Positions 53,554 through 64,000 of a stretch of 64,000 nt of DNA are shown here, piece after piece. The translations under genes were made by a program, and so were the position numbers. Under the pieces are notes generated by a model. It saw nothing but the letters and a program-made list of their open reading frames with translations. It had not been told where the DNA came from and ran no database searches. Source of the stretch: Amycolatopsis mongoliensis (lineage in GTDB: Bacteria > Actinomycetota > Actinomycetes > Mycobacteriales > Pseudonocardiaceae); NCBI RefSeq assembly GCF_030285665.1, contig NZ_CP127295.1, forward strand, positions 1,736,001 to 1,800,000, read 5' to 3'. How positions within the stretch are numbered: the stretch's first letter is position 1; every line of letters starts with the position of its first letter.

Positions 53554-54905
53554 GCCGAACCTGCCAGGGCTTTCTCGGGGGCTTCCGCCACGGGTTCGGC
53601 CTCCGGCCCGGACGGCCGGACGGGATGGGTGAGGACCGCGCCGACGACCTCCTGGCCCGCGTCGGCACAGGCTTCGGCGAGCCGGACGAGCTCCCACGCG
53701 GTGCGGGAGCCGGCGCTGAGCACCACCAGGACGCCGGAGCCGGGGCCGGCGTCGGGCACCGTCGGCCGTCCGGCCACGAACTCGAAGGTCCGCAGCGGCA
53801 CGGACAGCCGGTCGGCCAGCTGCGCGAGCTGCCCGGCGGCCAGCTTGCCGGTCTCGTCGTCTTCGGCCACGAGCACCAGCACGTCGGCAGGGCCGGTGGC
53901 CAGCCGGGCCAGCACCCGGCGGTAGCGGATGCCGCGGTTGACCTCGTCGGCCGAGGTCTCTATCGGCGGCAGCACCCACGGCCGGTCACCGCCGAGCAGC
54001 CGCCGCACCTTCCCGTAGAAGCCGGTCGCCGGGAGGCGGTCGCCCTGCGGCGTCGTGACGTCGACACCGGCCAGGATCGGCGAGCCGAGCGCCGAAGCGA
54101 TCTCCGGCTCGCCCCGCAGCCGCCGGTCGGAGCGCGCGGCGAACAGGTGCCCGAACACGCCGGCGAGGAAGAACAGGACCGCGCCGCCGGCGACGAGCTG
54201 GAGCATCGTCGGGGCGGCTGGCCCGGTCGGACGCTCGGACGGCCCCAGCACCACGGTGTTGCCGATGCCCGTGGCGAGGTCGGCCTGGTTGAGGTCGTTG
54301 ATCGCCTGCTCCAGCGACGTCCGCAGGCCTTCGAGCTGCGTACGGACCTGGACGCTCTCGACCGTGAGGTCCCCGCCGACGGACTTGGCCAGGTCACTGA
54401 TCTTCTGCGTGGTCAGCTGGACCTGCTGGCGCAACGACTCGCGCTGCTCCTGGGCCAGCTGCACCGACGCGTCCGCGGAGTTGCTGGCCAGCTGGCCGGA
54501 GTACTTGACGAACTGCTGCGCGACCTGGTCGGCGAGCTGCTGGGCGTGCTCGGCGGTGTCGGCCGAGACGGTGATCGTCACGACGTTGCCGTTCGCCACC
54601 GACGCGGTGACCTGCTTCTTCAGGTCGGCGCCGCTCGGGTGCCACGGCAGCACGGCGGCGGCGCGGTCGAGGACGACCGAGCTGGTCGCGACCTCGGCCT
54701 GGGTGAGCAGCTCGTCCGCCTGGCGCGGTCCTTGGAGTAGCACGCTCGACGAGGTCTGGTAGCCGGGCGAGAAGAGCACCGACGCGCCGGCGCCGACCGC
54801 CGCGCCCAGGACGGCGAGGGCGATCAGCAGCCGCCAGCGCCGTCTGAGGACCTGCCCGATCAGGGCCAGGCGCACCGTGTCGTCAGTCAACGGCGGTATC
54901 TCCAT
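53550..54905 (-). CDS. Second Wzz-type chain-length protein
   Basis: A 451-aa paralogue-like co-polymerase. Helix 1 LLIALAVLGAAVGAGASVLF (about 26-45), long helical region with Gln/Leu-rich coiled-coil (about 150-215), helix 2 LQLVAGGAVLFFLAGVFGHLF. The cytoplasmic C-terminus again resembles a P-loop domain without the loop: VLVLVAEDDETGKLAAGQLAQLAD. ATG 54905 starts the Wzz-AsnB operon; 108 bp upstream lie before the GT4 stop. Two such proteins side by side may form a hetero-oligomer that sets chain length. Confidence 0.85.
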   Translation of the reverse strand: MEIPPLTDDTVRLALIGQVLRRRWRLLIALAVLGAAVGAGASVLFSPGYQTSSSVLLQGPRQADELLTQAEVATSSVVLDRAAAVLPWHPSGADLKKQVTASVANGNVVTITVSADTAEHAQQLADQVAQQFVKYSGQLASNSADASVQLAQEQRESLRQQVQLTTQKISDLAKSVGGDLTVESVQVRTQLEGLRTSLEQAINDLNQADLATGIGNTVVLGPSERPTGPAAPTMLQLVAGGAVLFFLAGVFGHLFAARSDRRLRGEPEIASALGSPILAGVDVTTPQGDRLPATGFYGKVRRLLGGDRPWVLPPIETSADEVNRGIRYRRVLARLATGPADVLVLVAEDDETGKLAAGQLAQLADRLSVPLRTFEFVAGRPTVPDAGPGSGVLVVLSAGSRTAWELVRLAEACADAGQEVVGAVLTHPVRPSGPEAEPVAEAPEKALAGSA

Positions 54906-55013
54906 TCCTGAGCGGGTACGCCGAACGGATTCACATGATCGGCCGGTTACCCGATCCGTCGTCGAGCCGCGAGCTTTGGTTACAGGTCTGGTGAGTTCTT
55001 GACCTAACGGCGA

Positions 55014-56184
55014 TCAGGACTTCACGGCGTGCTCATACGCGGCGAGCAGGTTCTTCGCCGAGTTCTCCCACGAGAGCGCGCCGGCCACCCTGGCCTGCCC
55101 GAGCTTGCCCATCCGGACCCGCTCCTCCGGGTCGTCCAGCAGCTGCGAAACGAGCTTCGCGAACGCCGACTCGTCGTTCGCCGGGGCGTAGACCGCCGCG
55201 TCGCCCGCCGAAACGCGCGCTTCGCGCAGTTCGAACGAGACGATCGGCTTGCTCATCGCCATGTACTCCATGACCTTGTTCATCGTGGAGACGTCGTTGA
55301 GCGGGTTGAGCGGGTCCGGCGACAGGCAGACGTCGGCGGTGGAGAGATAGCGGACCAGGTCCTCGTCGGGGATCCGGCCGGTGAACTCGACCTGGTTGGC
55401 CAGCCCGAGCTTCGCCGAGAGCGCCACCATGTCGTCGAAGGCGTCGCCGGAGCCGACGAACACCGCGTGCCAGTCGGTGCGCCCGATCTCGTCCCGCAGC
55501 TTCGCGAGGGCGCGCAGGGCGTAGTCGACGCCGTCCTGCGGGCCCATCACGCCGAGGTAGGCCAGCAGGTACGGCTTGCCCTTCTTCAGCTCGGGCTCGG
55601 CCGGCACCTCCTTGAACCGCTCGACGACCGGGGCGCTGCGCACCACGAAGACGTCCTCGGGCTTCTTGCCGCCACGGATCCGGGCGACCTGCTTGTAGCT
55701 CTCGTTCGTCGAGATCACGACGTCGGCGGCGCGGTAGGTGGCGCGTTCGAGCGCGCAGACCCCGCGGTAGAGCAGGTCCTGCCCGCGGTCGAAGCGCGAG
55801 AGGTACAGCTCCGGGCAGAGGTCGTGCTGGTCGAAGACGAACCGCGCGCCCCGGCGCTTCAGCACCTTCGCGACCAGGTACAGCAGGTCCGGCGGGTTGC
55901 AGGCGTGCACGACGTCGACCGGGCCGACCTTCCGCGCCAGCCGCAGCGTGTGCCACAGCGCGCTGCCGTACTCCTGCAGGTAGCCGGCGGGGCCGCCGGT
56001 GGCCGCTTTCAGCGGGTACCGGTGGATGTGGACACCGTCGACGAGGGCTTCGGCCTCGGTGTCGCGTTTCGTGCCCTGCGGGCAGATCACGTGGACTTCC
56101 CACCCGGCGTCGCGCAGGGTCGTGGACTCCTGCCACACCCGCCGGTCGAAGGGAACGGAGAGATTTTCGACGAGGATGAGCGCT

Positions 56185-56195
<11 letters not shown>
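55014..56195 (-). CDS. Family 4 glycosyltransferase
   Basis: A 393-aa GT-B enzyme with ALILVENLSVPFDRRVWQES at its start, FVFDQHDLCPELY, AYLGVMGPQDGVDYALRAL and the donor-site region MEYMAMSKPIVSFE. This subgroup is typical of exopolysaccharide loci. The start is uncertain: TTG 56195 gives the expected N-terminus but its GAGGG is 12 nt away; TTG 56216 is the alternative. Either overlaps the dehydrogenase gene. The frame further upstream is a shadow. Confidence 0.9.
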
Positions 56196-57501
<1,306 letters not shown>

Positions 57502-57684
57502 GCCAAACCTCCGCTATTCCGCGCGACCCTCAAGTTGGTCGGCGAGACCCCCTGGATCGTTACCGCCGGGGCGGCGAACGGGGTAAAGCGTGAGACGGCC
57601 GTTAGGCGTAACGGTTTTCGCGTAAAAATCGGGTCTCGAATTGCATCTTGCAGTGGGTGGGCAACGCGGTCGGCGCGGTTCCGG

Positions 57685-57948
57685 TCAGCGGGTCCCGAGA
57701 AGGCGTTTCCGTTCCGGGGTGTAGGTCCACCACGGCCGGGGCGGCGCGCCGTCGGCTTGGTCGACCGCGGACATGAAGGTGTCGAGCACACAGGGGTCGT
57801 GCCGGACGCCGTCGGTCTCGCAAAGGCGTTCGTACAGCTCGACCGGATCACGCCCGGCGAGCTGCGCGGGCTCGGTGATCCCGAGCCGGGTGAGGTCGCG
57901 GACCATCGCCGGGCCAATGTTCGCCAGTTTCAGCAGTTCCTTGCTCAT
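57685..57948 (-). CDS. Helix-hairpin-helix (Cdd1-like) protein
   Basis: An 87-aa protein with an HhH motif in LLKLANIGPAMVRDLTRLGI, then VELYERLCETDGVRHDPCVLDTFMSAV and WWTYTPERK. This matches the small Cdd1 family, sometimes labelled mitomycin-resistance or pathogenicity-locus protein. It may bind nucleic acid. Start ATG 57948 is just past the GH75 terminator. There is no clear operon partner. Confidence 0.83.
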   Translation of the reverse strand: MSKELLKLANIGPAMVRDLTRLGITEPAQLAGRDPVELYERLCETDGVRHDPCVLDTFMSAVDQADGAPPRPWWTYTPERKRLLGTR

Positions 57949-57961
57949 GCTCCCAGCACAG

Positions 57962-58001
57962 CAGCCGGGGCCGATCCGGTCTTGAACGGATCGGCCCCGG
58001 C
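57962..58001 (-). terminator. Terminator of the chitosanase gene
   Basis: A perfect 16-bp stem (57962-57977 with 57986-58001, core ggggccgatccg) and 8-nt loop, 7 bp beyond the GH75 stop codon on the minus strand. Confidence 0.8.
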
Positions 58002-58008
58002 TCGTGCG

Positions 58009-58704
58009 TCAGTTGTTGTTCACGAAGGTGGTGGCGAGGCTCTGCCCCTTGCTCACCGCGTTGCCGTGGTTCTCGATCGGCGAGACCGTCGAGTTCTTGA
58101 AGCAGATGTACGTCACGCCGGAGTCGGTGCCGCCGTTGGACGGGTCGGGGTTGATGCCGAGGTCCTTCGCGGTCGCGTAGGACGCTTCCCCGATGATCTG
58201 CGTCGGCCCGGTGTCGCCGATGACCGCGTACTCGACCTTGCCGTTGTAGATCACGGCGCAGGAGCCGCCGCCCTTCAGCTGCGACGACGAGTACTTCCAG
58301 ATGCTGCTCGAGCTCGGCACGACGATGTAGGGCAGCTTCGCGGCGTTGAGCGGCTTGCCGTCGGACTGGTGGAACGCCGTGTCGTCCTGGTAGCAGCAGT
58401 CGGTGTTCTCGTTGCACTGCGTGGAGCGCTGGCCGTCGCAGTCGATGTCCATGTCGGCCTTCCAGAAGACCGCGCCGTTGGCGTCGCAGACGGCGACCGT
58501 CTTGGCCGAGACGTCCTCGTCGGTCTTGTACTTGCCGTTGGAGATCTGCTTGCAGCTGTTCGTCTTGGCGAGCAGCTGGGCCGCGGTCGGGGCGGCCGCG
58601 GTGGTGGCGGGCTGCGCGGTCGGGGCCTGCGCCGCGGACGCGAGGGCCGAGGGCATCACGGCCGCGGCGAGCGCCATGGTCGCGAGCAGGATCAGTTTCC
58701 GCAT
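58009..58704 (-). CDS. Secreted GH75 chitosanase
   Basis: A 231-aa exported enzyme with a signal peptide (1-25) and an Ala/Thr/Pro-rich linker to about 45. The catalytic domain holds GAVFWKADMDIDCDG with the putative catalytic Asp, LPYIVVPSS, and VIGDTGPTQIIGEAS with the Glu, all typical of family 75 endo-chitosanases. The paired cysteines (CNENTDCCY) suggest a disulfide. Its substrate would be fungal chitosan. ATG 58704 has GGGAG 8 nt upstream, and a palindrome just beyond that probably controls it. Confidence 0.83.
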   Translation of the reverse strand: MRKLILLATMALAAAVMPSALASAAQAPTAQPATTAAAPTAAQLLAKTNSCKQISNGKYKTDEDVSAKTVAVCDANGAVFWKADMDIDCDGQRSTQCNENTDCCYQDDTAFHQSDGKPLNAAKLPYIVVPSSSSIWKYSSSQLKGGGSCAVIYNGKVEYAVIGDTGPTQIIGEASYATAKDLGINPDPSNGGTDSGVTYICFKNSTVSPIENHGNAVSKGQSLATTFVNNN

Positions 58705-58721
58705 TCCTGGTGCTCCCTTTA

Positions 58722-58740
58722 GTTAGGAAACTTTCCTTAC
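58722..58740. promoter_or_regulatory. Palindromic operator-like site upstream of the chitosanase
   Basis: aggaaactttcct (58725-58737) is a perfect 13-bp palindrome about central c, within a longer near-palindrome, just upstream of the ribosome site. A similar palindrome is, as I recall, the CsnR (ROK-family) operator of streptomycete chitosanase genes. No regulator gene is adjacent. Confidence 0.6.
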
Positions 58741-58913
58741 GGCGGCGAGGCGATCAGGATGCACCCCAGCGGGAGCCGGTACAAGACCTGAACCTGCGGG
58801 AATTTCCCATCATGCGGCCGGTCTTGGCGAAAACGCTGCTCACCCGGACACCGGGGGACGCGGCCGGTTCACGCGATGTCCCGCTGTGCGGCACAGCCCC
58901 CGGCCCGCCATCA

Positions 58914-58965
58914 CCGGTCGTGAGTGGTTAGGGCGGTTAGAACCGCCCTAACCACTCACGACCGG
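58914..58965. terminator. 25-bp perfect hairpin at the end of the deacetylase gene
   Basis: Arms 58914-58938 and 58941-58965 are exact reverse complements with a 2-nt loop (core gtgagtggttagggcggtt). The right arm includes the deacetylase stop codon. It is much longer than a normal terminator and may be a dispersed repeat. Confidence 0.75.
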
Positions 58966-59603
58966 CGGCGGAACAGCCGGGCCAGCCGGCGCCCGGCCCT
59001 GCGTTGCCCCGCGACGAGTACCTCGTCCAGCCAGTCGTCGTCGAGATCGTGGCGGAGCTCGGTCCGCGCCTGGAGCCACCCGTCCCGGCTCGCCGCGCCG
59101 CCGTCGCTCGTGTACACCCGCGTCGCGCCCGCCTGCCGCAGCCGGCTCAGCACCCGCCGGTCGTACGCGCCGAACGGCAGCGAAAACCGCCGCACCGGAC
59201 GGCCGCACAGGTCGCCGAGGAGCTTCGGTGCGTCCGCCAGCTCGCGGCGGGCGTGACGGTCGTCGAGGCGGCGCCAGTCGCGCGGCTCCCAGCCGTGCGA
59301 GCCGATCTCCATCCCCGCCCGCACGAGCTCGCGCAGGCCGTCGCGGTCGAGGTAGCCGCGCTGGCCGAGGCGGCCGGCGAGCGGGAAGAACTCCGCCGTC
59401 AGCCCGCGGTCGACCAGCCGGGGCAGGGCGAGTTCGACGTCGGACTCGTTGCCGTCGTCGAACGTGAGGTGGACGTCGTCGCGTTCGGCGACGGCGTCCA
59501 GCAGGTGCTCGAACTGCTCGACCGTCACCCAGCGCTCGTCTTCGCCGGGGTCGAGCTGACGAGCCGGCCGCCCGATCCCGTGCAGGGCGAGGTTGACCGC
59601 CAC
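58956..59603 (-). CDS. Polysaccharide deacetylase (CE4) family protein
   Basis: A 215-aa NodB-fold protein: VHLTFDDGNESD gives the catalytic Asp and metal Asp, EIGSHGWEPRDW the His ligand and RRFSLPFGAYDRR the later groove motif. The usual SHTxxH second His is replaced, so metal binding may differ. I chose GTG 59603 for the GGTGGA before it; the frame is open to TTG 59663. No signal peptide is seen with the short start. It could act on peptidoglycan or on the local polysaccharide. Confidence 0.82.
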   Translation of the reverse strand: MAVNLALHGIGRPARQLDPGEDERWVTVEQFEHLLDAVAERDDVHLTFDDGNESDVELALPRLVDRGLTAEFFPLAGRLGQRGYLDRDGLRELVRAGMEIGSHGWEPRDWRRLDDRHARRELADAPKLLGDLCGRPVRRFSLPFGAYDRRVLSRLRQAGATRVYTSDGGAASRDGWLQARTELRHDLDDDWLDEVLVAGQRRAGRRLARLFRRRS

Positions 59604-59690
59604 CGTTCCACCGCCTGCCACCGCGAGTAGTCGATTTGTTACCTCGATTAATCGCGGTGGCAAACGGGTGAGTTACAGGTTTTGCCGAAA

Positions 59691-60518
59691 TCAACCCTTC
59701 CGGATTTCCAGGGTGCAGCACTTCGGGCCGCCGCCGGCTTTCCGCAGCTCGGAGATGTCGACGTAGACCGGCTCGTACCCCCGATCGGCGAGGAGTTCAC
59801 CCAGCCGGGTGGCCTCGACCGGCAGGACGACGTTGCGGCCATCGGAAACGCCGTTGAGGCCGAAGCATTCGGCGTCTTCCTTGGTCGCGAGAACGGCGTC
59901 CGGGAACAGCCGCTCCAGCACGCGGCGCGAGCCGGCCGAGAACGCCTCCGGGTAGTAGACGATCTGCGCGCGCGTCGTGTCGGTCGTCTCGGCGAGCACG
60001 AACAACGCCGTGTCGAGGTGGTAGAAGCGCGGGTCGACCAGGTGCAGCGAGACGACCGGGACGCCGAGGACCTCCTGGGCCTCGGCGTGCGCGGCCGGGT
60101 CGGTGCGGAAACCGGTGCCGGCCAGCAGCAGGCTGCCGGTCCAGGCGAAGTCGCCCTCGGCCTCGTTGACCTTCTCCGGCATGGTGATGTCGCGGTAGCC
60201 GTGCTCGACGAACCAGCGGCGGAAGTGCTCGGCCTCGGCGGCGCGCTGCGGTGCGCGGAACCGCGAGCCGAGCACGCGGCCGTCGACGACCGTGCCGGAG
60301 TTCGCGGCGAAGACCATGTCGGGCAGGCCGGGCTGGGCGTCGATCTCCTCGACGGTGTGGCCGAGGCGGCGGTACGTGTCGCGCAGCTCGGTCCACTGCG
60401 CGACGGCGACGTCGGCGCTGACCGGCTGGGTCGGGTCCATCCAGGGGTTGATCACGTAGTCCACCGCGAAGTGACGCGGGGGGCACATCAGGTATCGACG
60501 GGTGGTCGGTACGCGCAT
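59691..60518 (-). CDS. Dimethylargininase / amidinotransferase-family hydrolase
   Basis: A 275-aa pentein-fold enzyme: YLMCPPRHFAVDYVINPWM, DMVFAANSGTVV, EAEGDFAWTG (substrate-binding and catalytic acids), DPRFYHLDTALFVL with the catalytic His, and the nucleophile Cys near the end in GGPKCCTLE. Actinobacterial members hydrolyse dimethylarginine or arginine. ATG 60518 gives the standard N-terminus; ATG 60536 and a longer frame exist. The divergent Lrp regulator 83 bp away probably controls it. Confidence 0.9.
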   Translation of the reverse strand: MRVPTTRRYLMCPPRHFAVDYVINPWMDPTQPVSADVAVAQWTELRDTYRRLGHTVEEIDAQPGLPDMVFAANSGTVVDGRVLGSRFRAPQRAAEAEHFRRWFVEHGYRDITMPEKVNEAEGDFAWTGSLLLAGTGFRTDPAAHAEAQEVLGVPVVSLHLVDPRFYHLDTALFVLAETTDTTRAQIVYYPEAFSAGSRRVLERLFPDAVLATKEDAECFGLNGVSDGRNVVLPVEATRLGELLADRGYEPVYVDISELRKAGGGPKCCTLEIRKG

Positions 60519-60601
60519 TGGCGATGATCCCTGCATGATTGCAGGGTAAGGTGCGGCCAAACTCGCAATCAATCGCTGTTCGCTGCGCATATCTGTGCTA
60601 A

Positions 60602-61057
60602 GTGTTGCGTGTGAACACCATCGACCAGCGAATCGTTTCGTGTCTCGTGGCGAACGCCCGATCGAGCTACGCGGAGATCGGCAAGGTGGTCGGCCTGTCC
60701 GCCCCGGCGGTGAAGCGGCGGGTCGACCGGCTCCTCGAAACGGGCATCCTCCGCGGGTTCACCGCGGTGGTCGACCCGGAGGCGCTGGGCTGGGGCACCG
60801 AGGCGTTCGTCGAGGTCACGTGCCAGGGCAACATCACGCCGGCCCGCATCCGCGCGCGGCTGGAGCCACTGCCGGAGGTGGTGGCGGCGTACACGGTCTC
60901 GGGGGCGGCGGACGCGATCGTCCACCTGCGGGCGGCGGACATCCACCACCTCGAGACCGCGCTGGAGCGGCTGCGCGGACTGGAGATCGTGGACCGGACG
61001 GTGTCGACGGTCGTGCTGTCCCGGCTGCTGGAGCGCCCGCCGACACCGGAGGGGTGA
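60602..61057 (+). CDS. Lrp/AsnC-family regulator
   Basis: A 151-aa feast/famine regulator: helix-turn-helix in IDQRIVSCLVANARSSYAEIGKVVGLSAPAVKRRVDRL (about 6-43) and a RAM ligand domain (GFTAVVDPEALGWGTEAFVEV, VVAAYTVSGAADAIVHLRA). It likely senses an amino acid and controls the divergent dimethylargininase gene. GTG 60602 or GTG 60611 may be the start; no clear ribosome site precedes either. Confidence 0.92.
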   Translation: MLRVNTIDQRIVSCLVANARSSYAEIGKVVGLSAPAVKRRVDRLLETGILRGFTAVVDPEALGWGTEAFVEVTCQGNITPARIRARLEPLPEVVAAYTVSGAADAIVHLRAADIHHLETALERLRGLEIVDRTVSTVVLSRLLERPPTPEG

Positions 61058-61073
61058 GGCCGCCGGCCCAGCC

Positions 61074-61463
61074 TCAGCCCGCGAGTGCCCGCAGCACCGG
61101 CGGCGCCTCGTCCGGGTGCAGCCGCAGCTCCGTCCGGCCGCCCGCCGCGTGGAAGGTCACCGCCTGCCGGTCCACCGCCTGCATGGTCAGCTCGCCCGGG
61201 TCGAACGCCACCGGTTCGCCGCCGGCCGGGAGCCACCGCACCGGGCCGGCGCCCACCTCCAGCCTTCCGCGGCGCTCGCGTCCCGCGGTCAGTTCCTCGT
61301 CGCGCAGCACGCACGGGATCGTCACCCGCTCACCCCGCTCCAGAGCCGCCTGGCGCGCCGCCCGGCGGCGGCCACCGAACAGCTCGGGCAGGTCGAGCAC
61401 CACCAGCACGTTGCCCACCAGCACGACGATTCCCCTGAGCAGCACTCCGGCCAGTTCCCCCAT
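61074..61463 (-). CDS. Small membrane-anchored hypothetical protein
   Basis: A 129-aa protein with one N-terminal hydrophobic helix (VLLRGIVVLVGNVLVVLDLP, about 7-26), an Arg-rich stretch (GGRRRAARQAALERGER) and a cytoplasmic beta-rich domain (GRLEVGAGPVRWLPAGG, ELRLHPDEAPPVL). The layout recalls small actinobacterial DUF proteins such as DUF2550, but I cannot confirm a family. ATG 61463 is 23 bp from the divergent enoyl-CoA hydratase gene. Confidence 0.72.
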   Translation of the reverse strand: MGELAGVLLRGIVVLVGNVLVVLDLPELFGGRRRAARQAALERGERVTIPCVLRDEELTAGRERRGRLEVGAGPVRWLPAGGEPVAFDPGELTMQAVDRQAVTFHAAGGRTELRLHPDEAPPVLRALAG

Positions 61464-61486
61464 GTGACCACTAATACCCTGACCCG

Positions 61487-62242
61487 ATGACCGACAGCAT
61501 CGTCAGCGAGCACACCGGCGGCGTCGCGCTGCTGACCGTCGACGCGCCCGGCAGCCGCAACGCGCTCACCCTCGACCTCTCCGCCCAGCTCGCGGCCGCC
61601 GTCGAAGCCGCGGAGCGGGACGAGTCCGTGCACGCCGTCGTCGTCACCGGGACGCCACCCGCGTTCTGCGCCGGTGCCGACCTCTCCGCGCTGGGCAGCG
61701 CCGACGAGGCCGGCCTGCGTGCCATCTACGAGGGCTTCCTCGCCGTCGCGCGGTGCACGCTGCCGACCATCGCCGCGGTCGGCGGTGCCGCCGTCGGCGC
61801 CGGCCTGAACCTGGCGCTGGCCGCCGACGTCCGCCTCGCCGGGCCGCGGGCGAAGTTCGTCGCCCGGTTCCTCGAGCTCGGGCTGCACCCCGGCGGCGGG
61901 ATGACCTGGATGACGCAGCGGCTGGCCGGCCCGCAGCAGGCCGCCGCGATGACGTTGTTCGGGCAGCCGCTCGACGCCGAAGCGGCCGTGCGCGCCGGGC
62001 TGGCGCTGCGGGTGGTCGAGGGCGACCTCGTCGCCGCGGCCCGGGAGCTCGCCGCGCCCGCGGTCGCCGCGCCGCGCGAGGCGCTGCTGGCCACCAAGCG
62101 CAGCCTCCGGGCGACCGCCTCGCTGGCCGCGCACGCCGACGCGGTCGACGTCGAGATCGGGCCGCAGCTCGCGTCGCTCGCCTCGCCGGAGTTCGCCGAG
62201 CGGCTCGAGGCCATGCGGGCGCGGATCCGGTCCCACTCTTGA
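61487..62242 (+). CDS. Enoyl-CoA hydratase/isomerase family protein
   Basis: A 251-aa crotonase-fold protein: [32 protein letters not shown] (oxyanion hole), [24 protein letters not shown] and [18 protein letters not shown]. It acts on CoA thioesters, most likely in fatty-acid breakdown; catalytic Glu positions vary in this family and the second appears to be replaced, so it may be an isomerase. ATG 61487. Confidence 0.9.
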   Translation: MTDSIVSEHTGGVALLTVDAPGSRNALTLDLSAQLAAAVEAAERDESVHAVVVTGTPPAFCAGADLSALGSADEAGLRAIYEGFLAVARCTLPTIAAVGGAAVGAGLNLALAADVRLAGPRAKFVARFLELGLHPGGGMTWMTQRLAGPQQAAAMTLFGQPLDAEAAVRAGLALRVVEGDLVAAARELAAPAVAAPREALLATKRSLRATASLAAHADAVDVEIGPQLASLASPEFAERLEAMRARIRSHS

Positions 62243-62504
62243 TCCCACCAGGTGGACGCCCCTACGCGAGACACGAGTCACAACGAGAACTGGGGTTTAC
62301 CCGTTACCATCGGTAACACATATTTGTCGGACCAGCACAGAAGAACCATCAGCGCAGTAATGAGGTCGTTCCGGACGCCGGGAGTCTAGGAACATCGTGG
62401 TCGAGCGCGAGCTAACCTCGTGGTAGGGCCTGGTGATCCGCCTGTCACGACACCGGGCAGGTGACCGATGGCCACAACGTCGGGAGAGAGGGAATCCCTG
62501 ACCC

Positions 62505-64000
<1,496 letters not shown>

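Overview
This is a window of a high-GC actinomycete chromosome, most likely from the Pseudonocardiaceae (Amycolatopsis-like). The third-position GC bias is strong enough to open very long antisense frames. GTG and TTG starts and 1-4 nt gene overlaps are common. Actinomycete families recur: LLM/F420 oxidoreductases, a mycothiol-type DinB enzyme, a WXG100 protein and a RepSA-type initiator. The genus is an inference; no rRNA is present.

Region 1 (1-7604) is a glucan-utilisation operon: a GH13 alpha-glucosidase cut by the window edge, an ABC sugar-binding lipoprotein, two permeases without an ATPase, and a large secreted GH87 (mycodextranase / alpha-1,3-glucanase) protein. A strong hairpin closes it before tRNA-Tyr(GTA).

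Region 2 (7824-14729) is yajQ carrying a 6.4-kb integrative element in its last codons. An 18-bp direct repeat (8294-8311 and 14672-14689) marks attL and attR. The element carries a tyrosine integrase, a RepSA-like HUH replication initiator, two small cysteine-containing proteins, a GntR repressor with palindromic operators in the divergent promoter, a HIT-domain protein, a 0.42-kb hairpin-rich non-coding stretch and an AT-richer PD-(D/E)XK nuclease-like cargo gene. I see no TraB/FtsK transfer gene and no excisionase.

Region 3 (14730-27185) is mixed housekeeping and accessory sequence: a lipoprotein, an Asp-box propeller, rmlA, a secreted Cys-rich protein, an HTH regulator, two tandem flavin monooxygenases, htpX, a YVTN propeller, an F420 oxidoreductase, a WXG100 / colicin-D-type toxin / immunity module and a small membrane protein.

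Region 4 (27385-57501) is a 30-kb surface-polysaccharide locus in two convergent arms. The plus arm (27385-37746) is a tightly overlapping operon for a modified sugar: C-methyltransferase, sugar nucleotidyltransferase, PIG-L deacetylase, epimerase, DUF4910 peptidase-like protein, flippase, GT2, pyruvyl transferase, RmlC-like epimerase and a class-III aminotransferase, followed by a secreted beta-helix protein. The minus arm (57501 down to 41021) encodes an AlgD-like nucleotide-sugar dehydrogenase, a GT4, two Wzz-type proteins with degenerate ATPase domains, asparagine synthase, a two-domain oxidoreductase, a heparinase II/III-like protein, a beta-helix lipoprotein paralogous to the first, a Wzy-like polymerase, another GT4 and a PAP2 phosphatase. 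A HAD hydrolase and a DinB enzyme lie between the arms. Together they could make, polymerise, export and trim a uronic-acid-containing exopolysaccharide.

Region 5 (57685-64000) holds an HhH protein, a GH75 chitosanase with a palindromic operator-like site, a polysaccharide deacetylase ending in a 25-bp perfect hairpin, dimethylargininase with a divergent Lrp regulator, a small membrane-anchored protein, an enoyl-CoA hydratase and the start of a 2-oxoacid:ferredoxin oxidoreductase alpha subunit, which runs off the end.
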